NCBI GenBank assembly: GCA_905207515.1
Contig: CAJLLK010000007.1
Location: 1-29,924 of the forward strand
DNA: 29,924 nucleotides
From: an uncultured Christensenella sp.
Lineage (GTDB): Bacteria > Bacillota > Clostridia > Christensenellales > UBA1242
Direction: 5' to 3'
The notes below the pieces were generated by a model. That model ran no database searches and had not been told where the DNA came from. It worked only from the letters and a program-made list of their open reading frames with translations. The translations under genes were made by a program, and so were the position numbers. Shown piece by piece: positions 6,626-14,436 of the stretch (its first letter is position 1; each line of letters opens with the position of its first letter).

Positions 6626-8455
6626 ATGAAAAAACTATTTCCTTATATATTTGTGGCATGTTTTGTGATGCTTTCAAGTTTAACTCTTTTTGCTTGCAAT
6701 GAAACAAAGACATACATAAATTTGAGTTTTGATGATCAGAGCTTATATAGAATTGTGTTGTCGTCTGACGGAAGAACTTTGACGTCGGATAGTTTTCAAT
6801 ATGAAATTGAACCTGAAACCAACATTCGCGTGGAAGTTTATGCGGCAAAGGCTGGATTGGACTTTTCAAATTTGGTTGTCAGCATCAATGGTCAGAACAG
6901 AAATTTGACAACAAATTCTGATTATAGTTTTTATCCGGAAGATGAAAACCTGTATGTGGGCTACATTTTGCTGCCACAAGTGGAAGAAAACACGGACATA
7001 AATTTTTCTGGAGCTAAAACGGCCGAACTTTCATTGACGCTGAAAGCTGACGACATTGAAGATGAAGCGGTGATTGAAAAACTGGAAATGACATCGGTCA
7101 GTTTCGGCGGAGAAGAAGATTATGTCAATTTATATGACTTTTTGACATCGGAAACTTCAAAAACTGTCACTCGTCAGTTTGAAACGAGTGAAGATTTTTC
7201 AACGTTCAAAGTCAAATTTGACGGTGGAAACCCTTTTGATCTAAACAATGTCCCATTTTATCTTCAATCGGGAAGCCAACAAATTTCTTTGGACGCCATG
7301 ACTTATTCTGACGGTGTTTACACTGCCAGCCTTGGCAAACTTTATGTCGGACAATATGGTTTGGTCGCTGATTTCAAAGATTTGGCATATCAAAATTTTC
7401 TCTTTGTTTTTCCACAAGAAAACATGACTTATGAAGTGGAAACCGATGTGAATTTTCTCAATTATCAAACCGGTGGAACGTTGACCATAAGCAAAACTTT
7501 GCCTGAAAGTGCAGATTACACCAATCTGACTGTAAGACTCAATCAAACCGTGCTTGAAAAATCAAATGAAACCGAACAGGAAGTCACATTTATTCTTCCA
7601 GAAAAACTCACACCGTATCTCGCTGGCGGAAACAATGTCTATCAAGTTTTTGTGGAAGGCATTGAATATAACAAAGATGTTTTTGAGTTGACCGCGACAC
7701 TTGTTGGCACAGACAACGCATTTATTCAACCGCGTTTTTGTGCAATTGACGAAAGTGGAGCAGAACTCGGAGCGATTGGTTATTTGCCAAACGGCGTGCA
7801 AATCTCATTGCAAGGGCAAAGAAACGCTTTGATTTGGCAATATAAATATAATGAGACAGCAAATGCTTATTCTTCGCCATTTGATTTGTTGGATTATGAC
7901 ATTGTGATAAACAAAAACTCTGAAGAAGTAATAAATTTAAAGAACCTTTTGTCAGAACAGACCGAAAATGTCACACTTCAAATTGGAGATATGACTTTGA
8001 AAGCGACTTACAACGAAAGCAGCGAAGCCTATGACCATTTTCAACTGGAATTTGTTTGTGACAGAGATTTGAGCTTTGAATTTTCAAACTTCAAACCTTT
8101 TGAAAAAGAAATTTATTTGCTTTACAATTTGAGCGATGCGAGAGTTTCTGCGGTGGAATATGCCATCACAGACAGCGAAAATTCTCAGGTCACACAATGG
8201 AACAATATGATAAATCAAGTTCCAACAACGGCAATCACTGTGACAAGTGACAGCTATGTAAATTTCAGATTGACTTCAGCTGCAGAACTAGCGGCACATG
8301 AATTTGTTGTCACAAACCAAAGTTTATATTCTAGCAAAACGGATATAACTTATTCTGAAGGCGGAAACAATTATTTGATTTTGTCTTACAAAATAAGCGA
8401 GTTTCAATTTGACGGAGAAGATTTTGTTTTGACTGGAGCCATCAATGTTTTTTGA
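6626..8455 (+). CDS. Large surface lipoprotein, function unknown
   Basis: A 609-residue exported protein. I chose the ATG at 6626 over the open frame from 6590 because GGAGG stands 6 nt upstream and the translation then opens with a normal signal peptide, MKKLFPYIFVACFVMLSSLT, and the lipobox LFAC with the lipid-attachment Cys24. The mature part is acidic, Thr/Ser/Asn-rich and predicted mostly beta, with repeated 80-100-residue stretches that look like stacked beta-sandwich modules. No catalytic motif is visible. A binding or cell-wall role is possible but not shown. Its last 11 bases overlap the start of the alkyltransferase-like gene, so the two are probably cotranscribed. Confidence 0.8.
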   Translation: MKKLFPYIFVACFVMLSSLTLFACNETKTYINLSFDDQSLYRIVLSSDGRTLTSDSFQYEIEPETNIRVEVYAAKAGLDFSNLVVSINGQNRNLTTNSDYSFYPEDENLYVGYILLPQVEENTDINFSGAKTAELSLTLKADDIEDEAVIEKLEMTSVSFGGEEDYVNLYDFLTSETSKTVTRQFETSEDFSTFKVKFDGGNPFDLNNVPFYLQSGSQQISLDAMTYSDGVYTASLGKLYVGQYGLVADFKDLAYQNFLFVFPQENMTYEVETDVNFLNYQTGGTLTISKTLPESADYTNLTVRLNQTVLEKSNETEQEVTFILPEKLTPYLAGGNNVYQVFVEGIEYNKDVFELTATLVGTDNAFIQPRFCAIDESGAELGAIGYLPNGVQISLQGQRNALIWQYKYNETANAYSSPFDLLDYDIVINKNSEEVINLKNLLSEQTENVTLQIGDMTLKATYNESSEAYDHFQLEFVCDRDLSFEFSNFKPFEKEIYLLYNLSDARVSAVEYAITDSENSQVTQWNNMINQVPTTAITVTSDSYVNFRLTSAAELAAHEFVVTNQSLYSSKTDITYSEGGNNYLILSYKISEFQFDGEDFVLTGAINVF

Positions 8456-8777
8456 AAGAGTTTATAATGTTGTGAAAGATATTCCAAAAGGCAAAGTGGC
8501 GACTTATGGGCAGATTGCCACAATTTTGGGAATGCCGAAATATGCCAAATATGTGGGCTATGCACTGCACCAAAACCCTGAGCCAGGAATTATTCCGTGT
8601 CACAGGGTGGTAAACAGACTTGGAGCGTTGAGTCCTGCGTTTGCTTTTGGTGGAAAAAACAAACAGAAAGAGCTTTTGAAAGCGGAAGGCGTGGTTGTTG
8701 ACGAAAATGGTGTCGTGGACTTAAAGAAATATCAGTGGAAACCTGAACTTTCTGGCATTTTCAGCGACAACGTTTGA
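8445..8777 (+). CDS. MGMT-family (O6-alkylguanine transferase-like) DNA-binding protein
   Basis: A 110-residue protein equal to the C-terminal domain of O6-methylguanine-DNA methyltransferases. It has the helix-turn-helix region IPKGKVATYGQIATILGMP (~13-31), the active-site motif IPCHRVV with Cys52, and the C-terminal 'LLKAEGVVVDENG'. The single-domain length is that of alkyltransferase-like (ATL) proteins, which usually carry Trp or Ala instead of the Cys. Here the acceptor Cys is kept, so transferase activity is possible. The start overlaps the lipoprotein gene by 11 nt, with GGAG inside that gene. Likely role: recognition or repair of O6-alkylguanine. Confidence 0.9.
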   Translation: MFFERVYNVVKDIPKGKVATYGQIATILGMPKYAKYVGYALHQNPEPGIIPCHRVVNRLGALSPAFAFGGKNKQKELLKAEGVVVDENGVVDLKKYQWKPELSGIFSDNV

Positions 8778-8802
8778 TTTTTAAAACATTTTTTGTTATC
8801 AT
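8774..8802 (+). promoter_or_regulatory. Probable mscL promoter
   Basis: TTGATT (8774-8779), a 17-nt spacer and TATCAT (8797-8802), 20 nt before the mscL start. It overlaps the stop of the preceding gene. Confidence 0.55.
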
Positions 8803-8822
8803 TTAAACATCAGGAGAAAGAA

Positions 8823-9482
8823 ATGGGGAAAATAAAACAATTTTGGGCGGACTTTAAAAAATTTATAAGCCGCGGAAACGTTTTGGACATGGCAATCGGC
8901 GTCATTGTTGCAAGTGCGTTTACCGCAATTGTGACGGCTCTGACAAACAAAATCATCATGCCTTGCATAAATTGGCTTTTGTCTTTGGGTGGCGCTGGGC
9001 TTGATTCGGCTTACACATTTTTGAAAATTACATATCAAACAGATGCAACGGGAGCTTTTATTTTAGACAATGCGGGAAACAAAATAATTGACCTTGCAAA
9101 CAGCATTTACATAGATTGGGGCGCTTTTATCACCGCCATTTTAAACTTTATTTTGGTGGCACTTGTTTTGTTCACTGTTTTGAGAGTCGCTATGAATGCC
9201 AGCAATGCGCTAAAGAAAGGCATTGAAGAACAAACCAACAAAGAGCTTAGAGCCGAGAAAAAGGCTGTTCGAGTGATTGCAAAAGAACAGAACCGACCTT
9301 TCAAAGTTGTTTGGGCGGAACATTTGGAAGAGAAGAAGCGTCTGGCAGAAGAAAAAGCAAAGCAGGAAGCGGAAGAAAAAGCAAGATTGGAAGAACAAGA
9401 AAAATTGGCGCACCCTTCACAAGAACAACTTTTGACAGAAATTTTGTCGGAACTCAAAAAACAAAACGCAGAAAACAAATAA
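8823..9482 (+). CDS. mscL: Large-conductance mechanosensitive channel MscL with long C-terminal coiled coil
   Basis: MscL opens a wide pore under membrane tension and saves cells from hypo-osmotic shock. The ATG at 8823 has AGGAG 7 nt upstream and gives the classic opening, with 'FKKFISRGNVLDMAIGVIV' leading into TM1 (~16-45). TM2 is at ~98-120 (AFITAILNFILVALVLFTVL). At 219 residues it is much longer than the usual 120-150. The periplasmic loop is ~50 residues, and the cytoplasmic tail (~125-219) is a long Glu/Lys/Ala-rich coiled coil ending in the normal 'LLTEILSELKKQN' bundle helix. It is monocistronic, with its own promoter and terminator. Confidence 0.95.
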   Translation: MGKIKQFWADFKKFISRGNVLDMAIGVIVASAFTAIVTALTNKIIMPCINWLLSLGGAGLDSAYTFLKITYQTDATGAFILDNAGNKIIDLANSIYIDWGAFITAILNFILVALVLFTVLRVAMNASNALKKGIEEQTNKELRAEKKAVRVIAKEQNRPFKVVWAEHLEEKKRLAEEKAKQEAEEKARLEEQEKLAHPSQEQLLTEILSELKKQNAENK

Positions 9483-9483
9483 G

Positions 9484-9506
9484 GCTTGCAAAATGCAAGC
9501 TTTTTT
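9484..9506 (+). terminator. mscL terminator
   Basis: GCTTGCA-AAA-TGCAAGC hairpin followed by six Ts, immediately after the mscL stop codon. Confidence 0.85.
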
Positions 9507-9613
9507 GTTATGCCCAAACATTAACATTTTTTTGTGCTGATTAATACATTGTTAATGTGCAGATAGTTTGCACGATAAAAGTCGTACATAAGAAAATTTT
9601 ATAGGAGGCACAA

Positions 9614-9820
9614 ATGAACTTTTTCGGAGGCTCAAATTGTGGCGATGTAGGTAGAGACTGCAACGGCGGAATGGATTGCTGTTCACTTATCTTCTTACTT
9701 TTGCTCTTACAAAACTGCGGTTGCGGTTTCGGCGGAATGAAAGGCGGAGAAATCTGCATTGATTGCGGAACACTCTTGTTCTTGATTTTGCTCTCAAATT
9801 GCGGTTGTGGTTGCAAATAA
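9614..9820 (+). CDS. Small Cys/Gly-rich protein with an internal duplication
   Basis: A 68-residue peptide with 11 Cys. Two copies of the same unit are visible: DCCSLIFLLLLLQNCGCGF (~21-39) and DCGTLLFLILLSNCGCGC (~50-67). Each is a hydrophobic Leu/Ile/Phe segment flanked by Cys. AGGAGG stands 7 nt before the ATG and a hairpin terminator follows, so the gene is real and likely well translated. Small Cys-rich proteins with hydrophobic cores occur in Clostridia, sometimes linked to spores or envelopes, but I cannot name a family. Possible roles are a membrane-associated metal-binding or disulphide-linked structural peptide. Confidence 0.75.
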   Translation: MNFFGGSNCGDVGRDCNGGMDCCSLIFLLLLLQNCGCGFGGMKGGEICIDCGTLLFLILLSNCGCGCK

Positions 9821-9867
9821 GCCCAACTTGTTTTAAAACCAAAGTTTTTCACAGTCTTAGGCAAAAA

Positions 9868-9896
9868 AGGGAACTTTCAACAGTTCTCTTTTTTTA
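9868..9896 (+). terminator. Terminator of the Cys-rich peptide gene
   Basis: GGGAAC and GTTCTC pair (one G-U) around an 8-nt loop, followed by seven or more Ts. Confidence 0.65.
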
Positions 9897-9920
9897 TACA
9901 CAAAATTTTTGGCAAAAGTG

Positions 9921-9949
9921 TTTACTTTTTTCAAAATTTATAGTAGAAT
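9921..9949 (+). promoter_or_regulatory. Promoter of the PH-like protein gene
   Basis: TTTACT (9921-9926), a 17-nt spacer and TAGAAT (9944-9949), 21 nt before the start. Confidence 0.65.
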
Positions 9950-9970
9950 AATAAAAGGGAGAGAAGTTTT

Positions 9971-10354
9971 ATGAACGTTGAAAAGAAATTTGGCAAAGGT
10001 GCCGTCCTTGTTTGGAAAGACAGAAAAAGATTTCTTGGCATGCCACTGTCATTCACAAGATATTATCTCATCAAAAAACCTGGTTCTTGGTTTAAGATTT
10101 TTTCTGACATCGGTTTGACCTATTCTGTTGTTGACGAAGTCAATCTTTACAGAGTTTATGACATTTCGCTCAGCCAATCTTTTGTTGGCAAAATGTTCAA
10201 CACAGGCACTGTTGTTTTGTATAGCAATGACGAACGCACGCCAAAATTTGTTTTGAAAAATGTCAAAGATCCGTTCAAGGTGAGAGATATGTTTTCAAAT
10301 TATATCGAGGAACAACGAAAACTCAACAATGTTCACGTTACAGAATTTCAATAA
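9971..10354 (+). CDS. PH-like (bPH2/YdbS-type) domain protein
   Basis: A 127-residue protein with no transmembrane segment. Most of its length looks like a bacterial PH-like domain: 'FTRYYLIKKPG', then the 'NLYRVYDISLSQSFVGKMF' strand-turn, 'GTVVLYSNDERTPKFVLKNV' and a C-terminal helix 'PFKVRDMFSNYIEEQ'. In YdbS/YdbT-type proteins this order ('Y.ltt.ri...gl......ei.l..i..i', 'G.v.i......p...l..v..p..v...i') is typical, but those usually carry membrane helices, which are missing here. It has an AGGGAGAG ribosome site and a good promoter. Function unknown; likely a soluble peptide- or lipid-binding module. Confidence 0.7.
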   Translation: MNVEKKFGKGAVLVWKDRKRFLGMPLSFTRYYLIKKPGSWFKIFSDIGLTYSVVDEVNLYRVYDISLSQSFVGKMFNTGTVVLYSNDERTPKFVLKNVKDPFKVRDMFSNYIEEQRKLNNVHVTEFQ

Positions 10355-10368
10355 TTTTTCAATTTTTG

Positions 10369-10397
10369 TTGACAAAGCTCTAAAATTGTGTTAATAT
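10369..10397 (+). promoter_or_regulatory. tRNA-Ala promoter
   Basis: TTGACA (10369-10374), a 17-nt spacer and TAATAT (10392-10397), 12 nt before the tRNA. Confidence 0.8.
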
Positions 10398-10409
10398 TTT
10401 AGGGCAAAT

Positions 10410-10486
10410 GGGGGTATAGCTCAGCTGGCTAGAGCACTTGCCTTGCAAGCAAGGGGTCAAGAGTTCGAATCTCTTTATCTCCACCA
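10410..10486 (+). tRNA. tRNA-Ala (anticodon TGC)
   Basis: A complete cloverleaf of 77 nt with encoded CCA. The acceptor pairs GGGGGTA with TATCTCC, with two G-U pairs. The D arm is GCTC...GAGC. The anticodon stem CTTGC/GCAAG encloses loop CTTGCAA with anticodon TGC. The T arm is AGAG-TTCGAAT-CTCT. It is read from its own promoter and ended by a hairpin. Confidence 0.97.
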
Positions 10487-10495
10487 TGATAAAAA

Positions 10496-10522
10496 GCACC
10501 GCAAAGTCGCGGTGTTTTTTTT
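10496..10522 (+). terminator. tRNA-Ala terminator
   Basis: CACCGC-AAAGTC-GCGGTG hairpin followed by eight Ts, 10 nt after the tRNA. Confidence 0.9.
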
Positions 10523-10710
10523 AACTAATTGCTAAACGAGAGATGATGACAAATGGAATCACCAGAATGCTGGCATGTTTTTTGTTGTATGTATATTTTA
10601 AGTTTATCTGCAAAAAATAAAGTTATCAGAAAGCAGAAAATTTGTTATTTTGTTTGACAAACTTTTTGCCACATGTTAAACTTGAGTTAGGATAAAAAAG
10701 GAGGTAATGT
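10523..10710. other. Intergenic region holding the lipoprotein promoter
   Basis: I see no gene or structured RNA here. The only signal is the promoter of the next lipoprotein: TTGACA (10654-10659), 17 nt, TAAACT (10677-10682). A GGAGG ribosome site stands just before 10711. Confidence 0.6.
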
Positions 10711-11262
10711 ATGAAAAAATTTTTATCTGTGATGGCTTGCTTGGTGATGGTGCTTGTTGGTGGAGTTGCGTTGGCAGCTTGCGGACCAAAAACAAATGAC
10801 TTTATTACTGTTTCGGAAGAAGGGGGTTATTTTGATGCGGCTCCAGAAGTAAAATACATGAACACGGACACTTTCAAACTTGAATACAAGGGCAACAATC
10901 ATTATGTAGCAACAGGAGATGCTGCGGTTATGGACGCAACTCAGGCCGCAACTTGGGGAACTGTTGAAGGTTCTAAATATGTTGTTATCGATGTAAAACT
11001 TGCTGAAGGCGAAATGGCATACATTGGCTGGAAATCAGCTGAAGATGCAGATGTCGCTTTCACTGAAGACGACATTGATGGAACGACAAACAAAAAATCT
11101 GAGGGCGATGAAGGTGCCACAGTAAAAAATTATATCTTGGCATTGAGCGACGGGGATGTAGAAAGACACCCAGAACTTACAACTTGGAGATTCCAAATTG
11201 AAGTTGGCGACGAAAAAGTAGCTTATACAATTGATTTCTCTGCATTCTATTCTCAAGAATAA
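10711..11262 (+). CDS. Lipoprotein, function unknown
   Basis: A 183-residue exported lipoprotein. The signal peptide is MKKFLSVMACLVMVLVGGVA with lipobox LAAC and lipid-attachment Cys24. The mature part (~160 residues) is acidic and beta-rich, with no known motif. It may be a single beta-sandwich domain, with 'YVVIDVKLAEGEMAYIGWKS' as core strands. The signal peptide is nearly the same as that of the next gene, and both have TTGAC(A/T)-17-TAAACT promoters and separate terminators. They look like two individually controlled members of one lipoprotein group. Preceded by GGAGG. Confidence 0.8.
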   Translation: MKKFLSVMACLVMVLVGGVALAACGPKTNDFITVSEEGGYFDAAPEVKYMNTDTFKLEYKGNNHYVATGDAAVMDATQAATWGTVEGSKYVVIDVKLAEGEMAYIGWKSAEDADVAFTEDDIDGTTNKKSEGDEGATVKNYILALSDGDVERHPELTTWRFQIEVGDEKVAYTIDFSAFYSQE

Positions 11263-11274
11263 TTTAAATCAATT

Positions 11275-11302
11275 AAGCATGTCAAATTGACATGCTTTTT
11301 TG
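11275..11302 (+). terminator. Terminator of the 183-residue lipoprotein gene
   Basis: AAGCATGTCAA/TTGACATGCTT inverted repeat with a T-run. Confidence 0.85.
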
Positions 11303-11311
11303 TTGTTTGAG

Positions 11312-11340
11312 TTGACTTAACTTTTTGATTTTGTTAAACT
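11312..11340 (+). promoter_or_regulatory. Promoter of the 415-residue lipoprotein gene
   Basis: TTGACT (11312-11317), a 17-nt spacer and TAAACT (11335-11340). It has the same -10 and spacing as the promoter of the preceding lipoprotein. Confidence 0.75.
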
Positions 11341-11359
11341 GACCATGTAGGAGGAATTT

Positions 11360-12607
11360 ATGAAAAAGATTTTGTCAATCATGGCTTGTTTTGCATTTGT
11401 TTTCGTTGGCGGCTTGACTTTGGCGGCTTGCGGCGGAAGTGAAGAGACGGTTTCTTCTGATGAATTTTCAGAATTTGTCAAACAAGAGGGCGTTGTGTCA
11501 GAATTTTCTGGATATGAACTTGACTTGCAGGTTGTCGACTTAAGTGCAAATGCCACGGTGGTTTCTGATGGCGAAAATGTGGATGCAAAAATCACTTTTC
11601 CAAGTTTGGACGGAAGCGAAGGTCAAGTGATTTATGTCAAAGACAACAATGTTTATTTTGGAACTGGTGAAGACAAATTTTATATGGCACTGGCAGATTA
11701 TTCCAATTCTATGCAAGATTTGAGCAGCATTTTGGCGTATAGTGGCGAACTTTCTGACATGATGATTGAGTTTGTAAGCGGAAACAGCGGTTTTGAAATT
11801 GTCAAGAAAACAGACGGAGACACTGTTACATTCACGGCAGAAGCGTCATACACTGTTGGCGGAACGACAACAGAAAGCAGCGCTGAAATTGTTTATATTA
11901 ACAATGTTTTAAATAAATTGATTATGGTTTCACAGACAAATGGTGTGACCATAAGCAATGTTTCTTTATCAAGTTATAGCGGAGAGATTTCGGTGCCTGA
12001 CATCTCGACATACAAACCTTTCAGCACAGAAATCGCTTTAGAAGACATTCAACAATATTTGGCAGATATGAATTGTGATTTGACAGCTTACAATTATTCT
12101 GCTGCTTACAACTATCTTTCATATGACGCAAAAGTTGCAATGGTCGACGGCGATTTGCAAGCGGAAATAAGTGTTGAAGATGGCAGAAAGATTTATGTTA
12201 AAGACGGCGTTTTGTATCTTGAAAATGGCGATAGCAAATTGAAAAAGAATTATGATGACATAACTTCAGGTGATGGCGATGACTTTGCCAGCGCGAAAAA
12301 CTTTGTTTTAAGTGCGCTTTTTGTTGAAGATGACGAAACTGTGGTTTTCAATAAGGCTGTAATAACTGGAAATCTGAGCTATGTTGCTGAAATGATAAAA
12401 CAAGGTTTTACAGTAACTTTTAATAGAACTACTTCGGGCGTGACGACAACATTTACAATCACAATGGAACAGGGCGGAATGCAAGCATCTCTTGAAATTT
12501 CCTTTGAAAATGGAAAATTAACCCAATATAGCTCTGGTGATTACACAATGACAACTCTTGCTGATGAAATAACTTTCCCAAGTTTTGATGATTTTGTGCA
12601 AGCTTAA
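11360..12607 (+). CDS. Two-repeat lipoprotein, LolA/LppX-like fold possible
   Basis: A 415-residue exported lipoprotein. The signal is MKKILSIMACFAFVFVGGLT with lipobox LAAC and Cys24. The mature part seems to contain two related halves of ~170 residues. Each opens with an amphipathic segment, then beta strands, then a 'IYVKDNNVYF' or 'IYVKDGVLYL' strand, then a helix and further strands. This pattern is seen in LolA/LppX-type lipoprotein or lipid carriers in Firmicutes (DUF6612-like), but the family call is tentative. GGAGG lies before the start, and the gene has its own promoter and a terminator shared with the convergent dehydrogenase gene. Confidence 0.8.
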   Translation: MKKILSIMACFAFVFVGGLTLAACGGSEETVSSDEFSEFVKQEGVVSEFSGYELDLQVVDLSANATVVSDGENVDAKITFPSLDGSEGQVIYVKDNNVYFGTGEDKFYMALADYSNSMQDLSSILAYSGELSDMMIEFVSGNSGFEIVKKTDGDTVTFTAEASYTVGGTTTESSAEIVYINNVLNKLIMVSQTNGVTISNVSLSSYSGEISVPDISTYKPFSTEIALEDIQQYLADMNCDLTAYNYSAAYNYLSYDAKVAMVDGDLQAEISVEDGRKIYVKDGVLYLENGDSKLKKNYDDITSGDGDDFASAKNFVLSALFVEDDETVVFNKAVITGNLSYVAEMIKQGFTVTFNRTTSGVTTTFTITMEQGGMQASLEISFENGKLTQYSSGDYTMTTLADEITFPSFDDFVQA

Positions 12608-12617
12608 GTTTGAAAAA

Positions 12618-12646
12618 AACTCTATCAATCGATAGAGTTCTTTTTT
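12618..12646. terminator. Bidirectional terminator
   Basis: AACTCTATC-AATC-GATAGAGTT has T-runs on both strands (CTTTTTT on plus; the As before the stem on minus). It serves the lipoprotein and the convergent dehydrogenase gene. Confidence 0.85.
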
Positions 12647-13436
12647 ATTTGTTCTTATATTTTTTCTTAAATTTTTGTTGGCGTTCCCAAATTGACATAA
12701 CCCATTTATGTGGAAAAATTTTGACCAGTGCAGTTTGCGCTTTGGAAACAAAACCATAAAGCACCACTTCTTTGCGTTTCAATGCACCTTTCATGGCACG
12801 TTTAACCACTTTTTCAGGCTCATACATTGCCACATATTTTGTGACCACAGCTTGCGACGCGTTTGTTTTTGTCGCTCTGTCAAAAAATGGTGTTTTGGTC
12901 CAGTAAGGGCAAATGCAAGTTACGCTGATTTTTCTGTTTTTGAGTTCTCTGTTCAAGGCTCTTGAATAAGACAAAACATATGCCTTGCTTGCGCCATAAA
13001 CTGCCAAATATGGAATTGGTTGAAAAGCGGCGATTGAAGCAATCTCAACAATTCTTCCACCTTCTTTCATAAAAGGCAGACAAATCAAGGTCATGTGCGT
13101 CAGTGCTTTGCAATTTAAGTCAATCATGCCGAGTTGTGACTTGGTTTCAATTTCGTCGTAACGACCAAATTTTCCATAGCCACTTGCATTCACAAGCCAT
13201 TCAACGACAATTTCTTCTTTTTTCAGTTCTTCTTGAAGCATTTCAAAACTTTCATCTCTGGTCAGGTCGAGACTGAAAAATCTGAAAGGTGTTTTGAGTT
13301 CTTTTTTCATGTTTTCGACTTCTTCTGTGTAGAGCGCAACTCCCCAAATTTCATCCATGCCCAAAGCATCAATTTCAAAACAAAAACGTCTTCCCATTCC
13401 AGACGAAGCGCCTGTGACAATTGCAATTTTTTTCAT
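12645..13436 (-). CDS. Short-chain dehydrogenase/reductase
   Basis: A 263-residue classical SDR, a Rossmann-fold NAD(P)-dependent oxidoreductase. Visible are the cofactor loop TGASSGMGRRF (~8-18), 'LVNASGYGKFG' (the NNAG equivalent, ~86-96), the catalytic Ser in 'IVEIASIAAF', and 'YGASKAY' carrying the Tyr-x-x-x-Lys pair. 'CICPYWTKTPFF' follows, as in most SDRs. The C-terminal ~35 residues are Lys-rich and may contact membrane or RNA. It is most like the DltE/YqjQ-type group of general SDRs; substrate unknown. AAGGAG lies before the ATG and a promoter is at 13498-13470. Confidence 0.9.
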   Translation of the reverse strand: MKKIAIVTGASSGMGRRFCFEIDALGMDEIWGVALYTEEVENMKKELKTPFRFFSLDLTRDESFEMLQEELKKEEIVVEWLVNASGYGKFGRYDEIETKSQLGMIDLNCKALTHMTLICLPFMKEGGRIVEIASIAAFQPIPYLAVYGASKAYVLSYSRALNRELKNRKISVTCICPYWTKTPFFDRATKTNASQAVVTKYVAMYEPEKVVKRAMKGALKRKEVVLYGFVSKAQTALVKIFPHKWVMSIWERQQKFKKKYKNK

Positions 13437-13469
13437 AATTCTCCTTTTGATTGTTAATTTTTCGAAAAT

Positions 13470-13498
13470 ATGTTACCACAATTGAAAATTTTTAACAA
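13470..13498 (-). promoter_or_regulatory. Probable promoter of the SDR gene
   Basis: Minus-strand TTGTTA (13498-13493), a 17-nt spacer and TAACAT (13475-13470). Confidence 0.5.
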
Positions 13499-13535
13499 AT
13501 AAATTGCCGAAAATGTTGTTAATCTTGTTCGTTCG

Positions 13536-13565
13536 TTGACTTTTGAAAAGTTTATTTGATATAAT
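13536..13565 (+). promoter_or_regulatory. Promoter of the ESCRT-III/Vps4-like operon
   Basis: TTGACT (13536-13541), an 18-nt spacer and TATAAT (13560-13565), 36 nt before the first gene. No other promoter is obvious inside the seven-gene run. Confidence 0.8.
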
Positions 13566-13601
13566 CAAAATGAAATATTCTAAAATTTAGAAGGGGAGAC
13601 A

Positions 13602-14435
13602 ATGGACGAAAATGTAATTTCGTTTTCGGGGAGCAACGAAAAACTTTTCACAAGATATGTCGTCAAAAAAATCAATCCAAAATTGACGCTGATTGTTCCA
13701 GAAACGCACACTGCAATCTTGATAAAAGACGGGCAAATGTTGCAGACGCTGACGTCTGGAAAATATCTCGTCTCAAAGTTTTTGGACGAAAAAACAGATG
13801 TGAACAGTTTTGTTGAAATTTTGTTTATGTCAAAAACGGCAAAGCTCAAACTTTTGTGGGGAACATCTTCAAAAATTTTGATGTATGACAGCACATTGCA
13901 AGAAAATTATCGTGTCGGTTTGAGCGGAGATTTTGAAGTTCAAATTGGCGACCCAAGAAAATGTTATCTCTATCTCGTTGGCACATCTGAAAGTCTGACG
14001 GCGGATGCCTTGCAAGAAAGATTGATGTCAAATGTGGTTTCGGTTTTGGAAAGCGTTTTGGTGGAATATGTCGAGAAAAACAGAGTGCCTTTCAATCAAA
14101 TTTCTGTCAACAAAAGAGAAATTTCCAAACTTGTGCTTTCAAAACTCAGTCAAAAACTTATGAGCGAATATGGCATTGCGGTTTTTTCTTTCAATATTGC
14201 AAACATTATTATTGACGAACAAGACCAAAAGAAATTGGAAACGCTTTTCAGGCACGACAAACACTCAACCGGGTTAAGTTGCAAGCATTGTGGTGCTGCA
14301 CTAAAAGAAACCGACCAATTTTGCCCAGTCTGCGGCAAACAACTTCCAAAAAAATGCCCGAATTGCCATGCTGAGAACGACGAAAATGCAAAGTTTTGTT
14401 CTGCTTGCGGAACCAAGTTAGAAGAGGAGAAGTGA
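13602..14435 (+). CDS. SPFH-domain protein with two C-terminal zinc ribbons (YdjI-like)
   Basis: A 277-residue protein. Residues ~28-215 form an SPFH (flotillin/prohibitin-like) domain of the YdjI / 'virion core protein' type, including 'LIVPETHTAILIKDGQMLQT', 'GDFEVQIGDPRKCYLYLVG' and a helix ending 'LMSEYGIAVFSFNIANIII'. The tail has eight Cys as CxxC pairs at ~227/230, 241/244, 252/255 and 266/269, so two zinc ribbons. SPFH proteins form scaffolds at membrane microdomains. In B. subtilis YdjI is needed to bring PspA, an ESCRT-III-fold protein, to stressed membranes. First gene of the operon, just downstream of a consensus promoter, with GGGGAG before the ATG. Only 1 nt separates it from the next gene. 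Confidence 0.88.
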   Translation: MDENVISFSGSNEKLFTRYVVKKINPKLTLIVPETHTAILIKDGQMLQTLTSGKYLVSKFLDEKTDVNSFVEILFMSKTAKLKLLWGTSSKILMYDSTLQENYRVGLSGDFEVQIGDPRKCYLYLVGTSESLTADALQERLMSNVVSVLESVLVEYVEKNRVPFNQISVNKREISKLVLSKLSQKLMSEYGIAVFSFNIANIIIDEQDQKKLETLFRHDKHSTGLSCKHCGAALKETDQFCPVCGKQLPKKCPNCHAENDENAKFCSACGTKLEEEK

Positions 14436-14436
14436 T

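Noticed and set aside
9107..9864. Minus-strand frames antisense to mscL and the Cys-rich peptide gene
   Set aside because: They mirror the coding strand's composition and have no promoter or ribosome site.
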